A stretch of DNA of 64,000 nucleotides from Mycolicibacterium bacteremicum (GTDB lineage Bacteria; Actinomycetota; Actinomycetes; Mycobacteriales; Mycobacteriaceae): contig NZ_MVHJ01000002.1 of NCBI RefSeq assembly GCF_002086115.1, positions 1 through 64,000 on the forward strand, in the 5' to 3' direction. The translations under genes and the position numbers were made by a program. The first letter of the stretch is position 1. The number at the start of each line of letters is the position of its first letter. Positions 35,706 to 42,242 of the stretch are shown piece by piece. Under the pieces are notes generated by a model that saw nothing but the letters and a program-made list of their open reading frames with translations, was not told the origin of the DNA and ran no database searches.

Positions 35706-36021
35706 CACCGGACACATCGCGCTGCTGGTCGGCGTGGCGGCCGCGGTCACCTGGGCCCTGCGGGCGCTGCCGTTCGCCGCGCTGGCCCCGATGCGGCACA
35801 GCGCGGTGGTGCGGTACCTGAGCCTGCACATGCCGCTCGGCGTGATGGTGATGCTGGCCCTCTACACCGTCCGTGACGCGCCCGAAGCCACTGGCCGACA
35901 ACAGCTCTGGTTGGGCATCGCGGTGTTGGTGACGGTGGGTCTGCAGCTGTGGCGGCGGCACGCGCTGCTGTCCATCTTCGCGGGCACCGTTATTTATGTG
36001 GCGTTGATGTCGCTGTCCTGA
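35698..36021 (+). CDS. azlD: AzlD family branched-chain amino acid transporter subunit
   Basis: The 107-residue protein has three to four helices and the AzlD block VTWALRALPFAALAPMRHS. The GTG start lies within the end of azlC, which supports a two-subunit exporter. Confidence 0.88.
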   Translation: MPDTGHIALLVGVAAAVTWALRALPFAALAPMRHSAVVRYLSLHMPLGVMVMLALYTVRDAPEATGRQQLWLGIAVLVTVGLQLWRRHALLSIFAGTVIYVALMSLS

Positions 36022-36035
36022 CAGAGTGTCCCGCC

Positions 36036-36869
36036 GTGAGCGTGCTGTTCTGTGGAATCGAGTTGGCCCGGCGTATCGAACATGCCGAGGCGGCGCTGAT
36101 GGACGCCGCGGTGCGGGCCGCCGAGCGCCGCGGCGCGGAGGCCTTCGCGCTGCCCCTGGCCGGCGCGGTCGCTGCCTACGCCGAGCCCGGCGCGCCGTTC
36201 AACAAGGTGGCCGGACTGGGGTTCGCCGGTGTGCCCGCCGCCGCCGATCTCGACCGGGTGGAGCAGGCCTATGCCGGCCGCGGTGCGCCCACGGTGATCG
36301 AGCTGAGCTCTCTCGCCGACCCGCAGATCCTGGAATTGCTCGCCGGCCGCGGCTATCGGGTGCTGGCCTTCGAGGATGTGCTGGGCCGCGCACTCGACGG
36401 TGTGGCGCAGCCGGTCCCGGACGGGATCGATGTCCGGCTCGCGCGCGATGACGAGATCGATGGCTGGGTGGATGTGGTGGTCGAGGGGTTCGCCCACCCC
36501 GATGCCGAGGGAGTGCCCAGCCCGGAGGAGTTTCCCCGTGACGTGATCGAACGCGCCGAACGCGATTTCGCCGCCGCGGGTGTCGCGCCCTACCTGGCGT
36601 TGCGCGACGATCAGATCGCCGGCGGTGGGAGCCTGCGGATCACCGACCGGGTGGCGCAGCTGGCCGGGGCGGCGACGGCACCGGCGCACCGGCGCCGCGG
36701 CGTGCAGACCGCGCTGCTGCAGGTGCGACTGCGCGACGCCGCGGCCGCCGGCGCCGATATCGCGGTGGTGACGACCTCGCCGGGGTCGAAATCACAGCAG
36801 AACGTGCAGCGCAGTGGTTTCCACCTGCTCTACACCCGGGCCATCATGGTGCGCGAGCCCGATCAGTAG
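36036..36869 (+). CDS. GNAT family N-acetyltransferase
   Basis: The 277-residue protein has a degenerate N-terminal half and a C-terminal GNAT core, with the acetyl-CoA pyrophosphate motif AHRRRGVQTALLQVRL (Q/RxxGxG/A variant) near residue 225. The substrate is unknown. The GTG at 36036 starts the first recognisable residues; it follows azlD by 14 bases and may be co-transcribed. Confidence 0.8.
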   Translation: MSVLFCGIELARRIEHAEAALMDAAVRAAERRGAEAFALPLAGAVAAYAEPGAPFNKVAGLGFAGVPAAADLDRVEQAYAGRGAPTVIELSSLADPQILELLAGRGYRVLAFEDVLGRALDGVAQPVPDGIDVRLARDDEIDGWVDVVVEGFAHPDAEGVPSPEEFPRDVIERAERDFAAAGVAPYLALRDDQIAGGGSLRITDRVAQLAGAATAPAHRRRGVQTALLQVRLRDAAAAGADIAVVTTSPGSKSQQNVQRSGFHLLYTRAIMVREPDQ

Positions 36870-37492
36870 AGCTGCTTGCGGTAATTCTCCTCGCTGTAAT
36901 AGGCCTCCAGTTCCTCAAGTGTCTCCTCGGCCTTGAAGGACTTGGCCAGCTGCGCGGTGCTGGGCACCGATTCAGGGGTCCAGGTGTCGGGTTTCCAGGC
37001 ATCCGACCGCAGGAACGCCTTGGAACAGTGGAAGAACACCTCCTCGACATCGACTTCGAGAGCCAGGATCGGTCGTTTACCCCGCACCGCGAGCGCGTCG
37101 AAATAGGCTGCGTCCGAGACGATCCGGGCCGTCCCGTTGACCCGGACGGTGTCGCCGCGACCGGGGATCACGAACAGCGTGCCGACGTGCGGGTTGGCCA
37201 GTACGTTGAGGTAGCCGTCGACCCGCTTGTTGCCCGGGCGCTCCGGGATGGCGATCGTCGAGTCGTCGATGATGTGCACGAACCCGGGCGGATCACCCTT
37301 GGGTGAGACGTCGACGCGGCCGTCGGCATCGGTGGTGGCCACGAAACACAGCGGTGAGTTCTGCAGCCAGGTGCGGTGCGCATCGGCGAGTTTGGTGGCC
37401 ACCTTGTTGGCCACCGCCGGGTGTGGGTGCCCGACGATCTCGCGGAGTTGCTCGACGGTGGTCACTTCAGTTGCGCTCACCCGATCCATCAT
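36863..37492 (-). CDS. Pyridoxamine 5'-phosphate oxidase family protein (MSMEG-type FMN/F420 split-barrel)
   Basis: The 209-residue split-barrel protein contains FVATTDADGRVDVSPKGDPP, IPERPGNKRVDGYLNV and VIPGRGDTVRVNGTARI, typical of the PPOX subfamily annotated as TIGR04025 flavoproteins. The cofactor is FMN or F420 by family; the substrate is unknown. The start at 37492 lies inside menE's 3' end (26-base same-strand overlap). Downstream GTGs at 37480 and 37465 are possible alternatives. Confidence 0.85.
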   Translation of the reverse strand: MMDRVSATEVTTVEQLREIVGHPHPAVANKVATKLADAHRTWLQNSPLCFVATTDADGRVDVSPKGDPPGFVHIIDDSTIAIPERPGNKRVDGYLNVLANPHVGTLFVIPGRGDTVRVNGTARIVSDAAYFDALAVRGKRPILALEVDVEEVFFHCSKAFLRSDAWKPDTWTPESVPSTAQLAKSFKAEETLEELEAYYSEENYRKQLY

Positions 37493-38579
37493 GCCCGCCG
37501 AACCGCTCGATCAGGGCGCGCCGATCGAGCTTGCCGATACCGCGTCGGGGCAGCGTGTCCACGATGTGCAGTTGCCGGGGTGCGGCGGTGACGGCCAGCG
37601 TCGCACCGACGTGCGCGCGCAGCGCCGCCACGTCCGGCGCCGGGTGCCCGGCTGCCAGCACGATCGCCGCGACCACCCGCTGACCGAGCCGGGCATCGGG
37701 CACCCCGAAGACCGCGCACTCGGCGATCGCCGGGTGGGTCGCCAAGGCGTTCTCCACCAACTGCGGCAGTACCGTCAGACCGCCGGTGCTGACGGCGTCG
37801 TCGATCCGGCCCAGGATGCTCAGCGTGCCGGTGTCGTCGAGCTCGCCGATGTCGTCGGTGCGGAACCACCCCGGCTCGGCGAACGGATCGGGTATGACCG
37901 GATTTCGGTACCCCGAGGCGACGACCGGCCCGCCCAGGATGACCCGGCCGTCGTCGAGCCGGACCCGCACACCCTCCAGCGGCACCCCGTCGTATACGCA
38001 GCCGCCGGCGGTCTCACTCATCCCGTAGGTGCGCACCACCCGGACCCCGGCGGCGGCGGCCCGCCGTCGCACGCCGGCGGGCATCGGACCGCCGCCGATC
38101 AGCACGGCGTCGAGCTCGGCCAGCGCGGCGGCGGCCGCCGGGTCGGTCAGCGCCTTGTCCAACTGATTGGCCACCAGTGAGGTGTAGCGCCGGCCCGCGC
38201 CCATCCGGGCCACCGCTGCGGGCAACTCGGCAGGGGAGAACCCGGCCGGCAGCGCGACCACGGTGGTGCCGGCGACGATGCTGCGGACCACGACCTGCAG
38301 GCCGGCCACGTGATGGGCCGGCAGCGCCAGCAACCAGCTGCCGGACCCGCCGAGACGCCGGTGGGTGGCGGTGGCCCCGGCGATCAGCGCGGTCGCCGAG
38401 AGTTGGGCGCCCTTCGGTGTCCCGGTGGTGCCCGAGGTCGACACCACCACCGCGATATCGTCGGCGATGGGCTGGCCCGCGCGCAGCGCCGTGGTCAACA
38501 GGTCGCGGTGGCGGGCGTCGTCGGCGGGGACGGGCAGCAGTGCCGTCGCGCCGCGCAGCGCGGCGTCGAGATCGGCCAC
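37467..38579 (-). CDS. menE: o-succinylbenzoate-CoA ligase
   Basis: MenE activates o-succinylbenzoate to its CoA thioester in menaquinone synthesis. The 370-residue protein has the AMP-binding motif VVSTSGTTGTPKGAQLS, RTYGMSETAGGCVYDG and the C-terminal IGKLDRRAL lysine loop. GTG 38579 gives an N-terminus like that of the M. tuberculosis enzyme. Upstream codons back to about 38624 (TPLPVGPGAAATEIV) also look coding, and a CTG at 38624 overlaps the DUF3349 stop, so a longer form is possible. It corresponds to Rv0542c. Confidence 0.93.
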   Translation of the reverse strand: MADLDAALRGATALLPVPADDARHRDLLTTALRAGQPIADDIAVVVSTSGTTGTPKGAQLSATALIAGATATHRRLGGSGSWLLALPAHHVAGLQVVVRSIVAGTTVVALPAGFSPAELPAAVARMGAGRRYTSLVANQLDKALTDPAAAAALAELDAVLIGGGPMPAGVRRRAAAAGVRVVRTYGMSETAGGCVYDGVPLEGVRVRLDDGRVILGGPVVASGYRNPVIPDPFAEPGWFRTDDIGELDDTGTLSILGRIDDAVSTGGLTVLPQLVENALATHPAIAECAVFGVPDARLGQRVVAAIVLAAGHPAPDVAALRAHVGATLAVTAAPRQLHIVDTLPRRGIGKLDRRALIERFGGHDGSGERN

Positions 38580-38620
38580 GATCTCGGTCGCCGCGGCACC
38601 GGGGCCGACGGGCAGCGGGG

Positions 38621-38950
38621 TCAGGACGGTGATGCCGGATCCTCCGGTTCGGGTTCGCGCGGGTCATCCAGCGGCCAGCCCTGCTGGGCCAGCCGCAGCC
38701 GCACCCGTTCGATGTCCTCGGCGCGCGGCAGGTCATCGGTGATGCCGGTGATCATCACCTTGATGTCGACGTGGTCGACCTCGCCCCCGAATTCGGCGCG
38801 GTCCAGCACATCCCGGGCGACGGCCTCCACCTCGTCGTCGGCCAGCCGCCGGGTCAACAACGCCAGCAGCGGCACCCGATCCGGCCCCGGCACCCCCTCC
38901 GGGTAGCCGGCGGTCAGCCAGGCGGCGATGCGCGCCAGGAAACCGTTCAC
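38621..38950 (-). CDS. DUF3349 protein, copy 1 (menE-linked)
   Basis: The 109-residue protein contains NGFLARIAAWLTAGYPEGVP, DRVPLLALLTRRLADDEVEA and RLRLAQQGWPL, the DUF3349 pattern found in mycobacteria (Rv0543c type). There is no known activity. It precedes menE on the minus strand. The GTG at 38950 is chosen by similarity to the second copy at 40701. The C-terminus is unusually Pro/Glu-rich. Confidence 0.82.
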   Translation of the reverse strand: MNGFLARIAAWLTAGYPEGVPGPDRVPLLALLTRRLADDEVEAVARDVLDRAEFGGEVDHVDIKVMITGITDDLPRAEDIERVRLRLAQQGWPLDDPREPEPEDPASPS

Positions 38951-39023
38951 GCATGAGAAGCCTGCCAGATACCGCACGGTTGCGCTGCAGTGGCCCACCA
39001 CTTGAAACGGGGCACGGCGGACA

Positions 39024-39041
39024 GATGAACGTTTGGTGAAC
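39024..39041 (-). promoter_or_regulatory. PHO-box-like direct repeat (GTTCACC-N4-GTTCATC)
   Basis: On the minus strand, GTTCACC AAAC GTTCATC forms two 7-base units in 11-base register. A further TTCACC (39056-39061) lies 21 bases, two helical turns, away. This is the pattern bound by PhoP/RegX3-type phosphate regulators in actinobacteria. It sits between divergent pitA and the DUF3349-menE unit. Confidence 0.6.
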
Positions 39042-39135
39042 AAGCCCCGCGAACAGGTGAAGGCGCAGGTCAACCCGTGCGGGCAAGATTCCGGTAATTA
39101 CCCGAAACACTGAGAGATGTCTCAGGATTGGGGGC

Positions 39136-40380
39136 ATGAGCGCAGAGCTGATCATCCTGGTGCTGCTGATCGTCACGGCACTGGCATTCGATTTCACGAA
39201 CGGGTTTCACGACACCGGTAATGCCATGGCCACCTCGATCGCCACCGGCGCGCTCAAGCCCAAGACGGCGGTGCTGCTCGCCGGTGTGCTCAACCTGATC
39301 GGCGCCTTCCTCTCGGTGGAGGTCGCGGTCACCGTCACCACCTCGGTACTCAAGGTCCAGGACTCGAAATCCGGTGCGCTGCTTCCGGGTATCGATGCAT
39401 CCACCGGACTGACCATCATCTTCGCCGGGCTCATCGGCGGCATCCTGTGGAATCTGCTGACCTGGCTGTTCGGCATCCCGTCCAGTTCGTCGCACGCGCT
39501 CTTCGGCGGACTGATCGGCGCCGGGCTCGCCGCGCTCGGCCTGGCCGGCGTCAACTGGTCGGGCGTCACGCAGAAGGTGCTGATCCCGGCCGTCGCCGCA
39601 CCCGCCATCGCCTGCCTGGTCGCCGGCTGCGGCACCTGGCTGGTCTACCGGCTCACCCGCAACGTCGCCGAGAAGCGGCGCCGCGAAGGCTTCCGGTGGG
39701 GGCAGATCGCAACGGCCTCTCTGGTCGCGCTGTCGCACGGGACCAACGATGCGCAGAAGACCATGGGCGTCATCGCCCTGGCGCTCATCACCACCGGGCA
39801 TCTGACCGGCGACGTCAAGGAACAGGGCCTGCCGTTCTGGATCATCTTCAGCTGTGCCGTCGCCATCGGTCTGGGTACCTACCTCGGTGGCTGGCGCGTC
39901 ATCCGTACCCTGGGCAAGGGCCTGGTGGAGATCGAGTCCCCGCAGGGCTTCGCGGCCGAAGCGTCTTCGGCCGCAATCATTCTGAGCTCCAGCGCCGCGG
40001 GCATGGCGCTGTCCACCACGCACGTGGCCACCGGTTCGATCCTGGGCAGCGGGGTCGGCAAGCCGGGCGCCGAGGTGCGCTGGGCGGTCGCCGGCCGGAT
40101 GGCGGTGGCTTGGTTGATCACCCTGCCCGCCGCCGGCTTGGTCGGCGCGCTGTCCTACTGGTTGTCCCACGGGGTGAAATCGCTGACCGGCTCCGCACTG
40201 CTCGGCGACGGCCTGATCTTCCTGATCCTGGTCGCACTGTCGGGCTACATGTGGTGGCGCGCCCAGCAGCAGAAGGTCGACCACAGCAACGTCAACGCCG
40301 ACTGGGACGACTCGACCAACTCCGTCATCCCGGCCGACCTGCGCGACGAGGCCGTCGTCAAGCCCACGGCCTCGGTCTGA
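39136..40380 (+). CDS. pitA: Low-affinity inorganic phosphate transporter PitA (PiT family)
   Basis: The 414-residue PiT permease has about ten helices and both signature repeats: ALAFDFTNGFHDTGNAMAT near residue 20 and ASLVALSHGTNDAQKTMGV near residue 195. It takes up phosphate with a cation. It corresponds to Rv0545c. Upstream is a PHO-box-like repeat. It is followed by a small membrane protein and a DUF3349 gene in the same order as in M. tuberculosis. Confidence 0.95.
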   Translation: MSAELIILVLLIVTALAFDFTNGFHDTGNAMATSIATGALKPKTAVLLAGVLNLIGAFLSVEVAVTVTTSVLKVQDSKSGALLPGIDASTGLTIIFAGLIGGILWNLLTWLFGIPSSSSHALFGGLIGAGLAALGLAGVNWSGVTQKVLIPAVAAPAIACLVAGCGTWLVYRLTRNVAEKRRREGFRWGQIATASLVALSHGTNDAQKTMGVIALALITTGHLTGDVKEQGLPFWIIFSCAVAIGLGTYLGGWRVIRTLGKGLVEIESPQGFAAEASSAAIILSSSAAGMALSTTHVATGSILGSGVGKPGAEVRWAVAGRMAVAWLITLPAAGLVGALSYWLSHGVKSLTGSALLGDGLIFLILVALSGYMWWRAQQQKVDHSNVNADWDDSTNSVIPADLRDEAVVKPTASV

Positions 40381-40417
40381 CCCGGCATCGATCAGCCGCC
40401 GAATCAAAGGAATTCAC

Positions 40418-40693
40418 ATGGTTTATCTGGAGAGCATCCTCAAGGTGCTCGGTGTCGGCCTCCTGCTCGGCGCCGGTCTGCCCGCTGTCTTCGCGCTCGG
40501 CCTGGTGGCCTACGCACGCGGCGCCGGCGATGACGACACGGCCACCGCTCCCAATCCGGCGCTGAAGTTCCTCGGCATCGGACTGTTCGTGTTCGTCGGG
40601 TGGGTCATCCTGACCGCCGTCCTGTGGATCACCCGGGCGACGATCATCCACCACACCGGCGTCGACCTGTTCCCGTTCCTTCCCAAGAAGTGA
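40418..40693 (+). CDS. Small two-helix membrane protein (Rv0544c-type)
   Basis: The 91-residue protein has helices near residues 8-32 and 50-70 and a short polar tail ending FPFLPKK. AAAGGAATTCAC upstream of the ATG is a good ribosome-binding site. It occurs only beside pitA in relatives; function unknown, possibly an accessory of the transporter. Confidence 0.8.
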   Translation: MVYLESILKVLGVGLLLGAGLPAVFALGLVAYARGAGDDDTATAPNPALKFLGIGLFVFVGWVILTAVLWITRATIIHHTGVDLFPFLPKK

Positions 40694-40700
40694 GTCTGCG

Positions 40701-41012
40701 ATGACGGAGAGAAAAGGCGTCCTGGACAACGTGCTGGGTTGGCTGCACCAGGGCTACCCGGAGGGCGTGCCCCCGACCGACTACTTTGCGCTGCTCGCCC
40801 TGCTGAAGCGCTCGCTCACCGAGGACGAGGTGGTCGCGGCCGCCAAATCGGTGCTGCGTTCCAGCGACGGGGTCAGCCCGGTCACCGAGGCCGAGATCAG
40901 CGGCGCCATTCAGGTTCTCATCGACAAGGAACCGAATCCCGAAGAGCTGAACCAGGTCGCGTCGCGGCTGGCCTCGGTGGGCTGGCCGCTGGCGTCGGCC
41001 CCGGCTCGCTGA
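40701..41012 (+). CDS. DUF3349 protein, copy 2 (pitA-linked)
   Basis: The 103-residue protein has VLGWLHQGYPEGVPPTDYF, ALLALLKRSLTEDEVVAAA and VASRLASVGWPL, parallel block by block to the copy at 38621. It starts 7 bases after the small membrane protein gene. Its last 95 bases overlap the convergent TetR gene. It is the positional counterpart of Rv0543c. Confidence 0.82.
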   Translation: MTERKGVLDNVLGWLHQGYPEGVPPTDYFALLALLKRSLTEDEVVAAAKSVLRSSDGVSPVTEAEISGAIQVLIDKEPNPEELNQVASRLASVGWPLASAPAR

Positions 41013-41574
41013 CGCACAACCGGAAGCGGTTCAGCAGTATCGCGCGCAGGTCCGGCTCGGGGATGTCCCGCAACGCCGGATCCGTGGTGCAGAAGTACAG
41101 CCCGGTGCTCGCCACCGACAGTGCCACCCGCGCGTTGTCGGTGGGTGCCGAGCCCAACAGCAGCGCGCGCAGGCGGTTCCCGATCGCCCACAATTCGCCG
41201 TGCTGGATGACGAGTTCCTCGACGGCCGGGTCGCGCCGGAACAGGCATGTCGCGCGGCGCTGATCGACGGCCAGGTCGACCAATCCGCGGATCGCGGTGT
41301 CGCGCGCACGCGCGGGTACCGGCTGCGCCTCGGCGGCGTCGACGACCCCGGCGAGCCCGTCGAACAGCGGTTCCAACAGTGCCAGCACGATGGCGTCCTT
41401 GGACCGGAACTGGTAGTACACCGCACCTTTGGCGACGCCGAGCCGATCGGCGATCATCTGCAGTGAGGTGCCGCGCACGCCGTGTTGTGCGAACAGGTCG
41501 GCCGCGGCGTCGATGACGCGCTCGCGTGCGGTGCGCGCATGGCGCCCGCCGGTGGCGCACCGTCCGGCAGTCAT
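40918..41574 (-). CDS. TetR family regulator divergent from the MmpS/MmpL operon
   Basis: The 218-residue protein has a TetR helix-turn-helix (LQMIADRLGVAKGAVYYQFRSKD at about residues 38-60, read in two parts) and a ligand domain. The ATG at 41574 has GAGAGG nine bases upstream and a TATACA -10 further out, so a longer form from 41610 is unlikely: that ATG lies only three bases after the -10. The final roughly 30 residues (Pro/Ala/Arg-rich) are read opposite the DUF3349 gene. By position it should regulate the mmpS-mmpL genes. Confidence 0.83.
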   Translation of the reverse strand: MTAGRCATGGRHARTARERVIDAAADLFAQHGVRGTSLQMIADRLGVAKGAVYYQFRSKDAIVLALLEPLFDGLAGVVDAAEAQPVPARARDTAIRGLVDLAVDQRRATCLFRRDPAVEELVIQHGELWAIGNRLRALLLGSAPTDNARVALSVASTGLYFCTTDPALRDIPEPDLRAILLNRFRLCVSEPGPTPAASPPRPAATRPGSALRDSVPCR

Positions 41575-41613
41575 CTGATCGAACCTCTCCCGGTGTGCTG
41601 TGTGACTCATTCC

Positions 41614-41619
41614 TGTATA
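41614..41619 (-). promoter_or_regulatory. Candidate -10 (TATACA) of the tetR gene
   Basis: Minus-strand TATACA lies in the AT-rich centre of the divergent spacer; transcription would start near 41607 and leave about 33 bases of leader. Confidence 0.45.
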
Positions 41620-41672
41620 AACATGTGATGGGCCACACTTAGCCGCTCGGCTTGTTTCAGGTAGTCCGAGTG

Positions 41673-41678
41673 TATAAC
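41673..41678 (+). promoter_or_regulatory. Candidate -10 (TATAAC) of the mmpS-mmpL operon
   Basis: TATAAC with TTGTTT (41652-41657) 15 bases upstream. The same GTATAA core occurs at 41615, so a repeated operator for the TetR protein could lie here. Confidence 0.4.
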
Positions 41679-41752
41679 TTAAGCACGTCCGGTGGCCAAG
41701 GGGTGTCATCGGCCGTTTCGTCGAAACAGCACTGCGGAAGGGCGTCGGGAAA

Positions 41753-42181
41753 ATGCAGCTGCTCAAGCGGGTCTGGTTACCGCTGGTCATCGTTGTGGTC
41801 ATCGGTATCGGCGGCTTCGCGGTGGACCGGATACGCGGTGTCTTCGCCTCGGATCCACCGCTGGTGACGCCGGTGAACTTCGCCAACGATCCCGAACCCT
41901 TCGACCCAAAAGTGGTGACCTACGAGGTCTTCGGCCCGGAAGGGGCAGCGGTGGACGTGAATTACGTGGACCTCGCCGGTGAGCCGCAGCGGGTGGACGG
42001 CGCGATCCTGCCGTGGTCCATCACGTTGCAGACCACCGAGCCGTCGGCCGCGGCGAATCTGGTGGCGCAGGGCAAGACCAGCTTCCTGGGCTGCCGGGTT
42101 CTCGTCGACGGGGTGCTCAAGGATGAGCGGACCCAGTCCGGGACCAATGTCCAGACCTTCTGCATCGTGAAGTCCGCATGA
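41753..42181 (+). CDS. MmpS family transport accessory protein
   Basis: The 142-residue protein has one N-terminal membrane helix ([19 protein letters not shown]) and an extracytoplasmic beta domain with [19 protein letters not shown] and a Cys pair ([18 protein letters not shown]). MmpS proteins work with the RND pump MmpL encoded next, in export of siderophores, lipids or drugs. GGAAGGG precedes the ATG. Confidence 0.92.
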   Translation: MQLLKRVWLPLVIVVVIGIGGFAVDRIRGVFASDPPLVTPVNFANDPEPFDPKVVTYEVFGPEGAAVDVNYVDLAGEPQRVDGAILPWSITLQTTEPSAAANLVAQGKTSFLGCRVLVDGVLKDERTQSGTNVQTFCIVKSA

Positions 42182-42186
42182 GCGGC

Positions 42187-42241
42187 GCTTGCGGAGCGAA
42201 TCGACAGGTGACATGCGAGAACCGAGCTTGCGAGGGAATCG
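42187..42241 (+). repeat. Imperfect 16-17-base repeat pair in front of mmpL
   Basis: GCTTGCGGAGCGAATCG (42187-42203) and GCTTGCGAGGGAATCG (42226-42241) lie 39 bases apart. The second supplies the GAGGGAA ribosome-binding site of the chosen mmpL start. Confidence 0.5.
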
Positions 42242-42242
42242 C

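Noticed and set aside
41608..41610. ATG 41610 as start of the TetR gene
   Set aside because: It lies three bases after the TATACA -10 and would not be transcribed; ATG 41574 has a proper ribosome-binding site.
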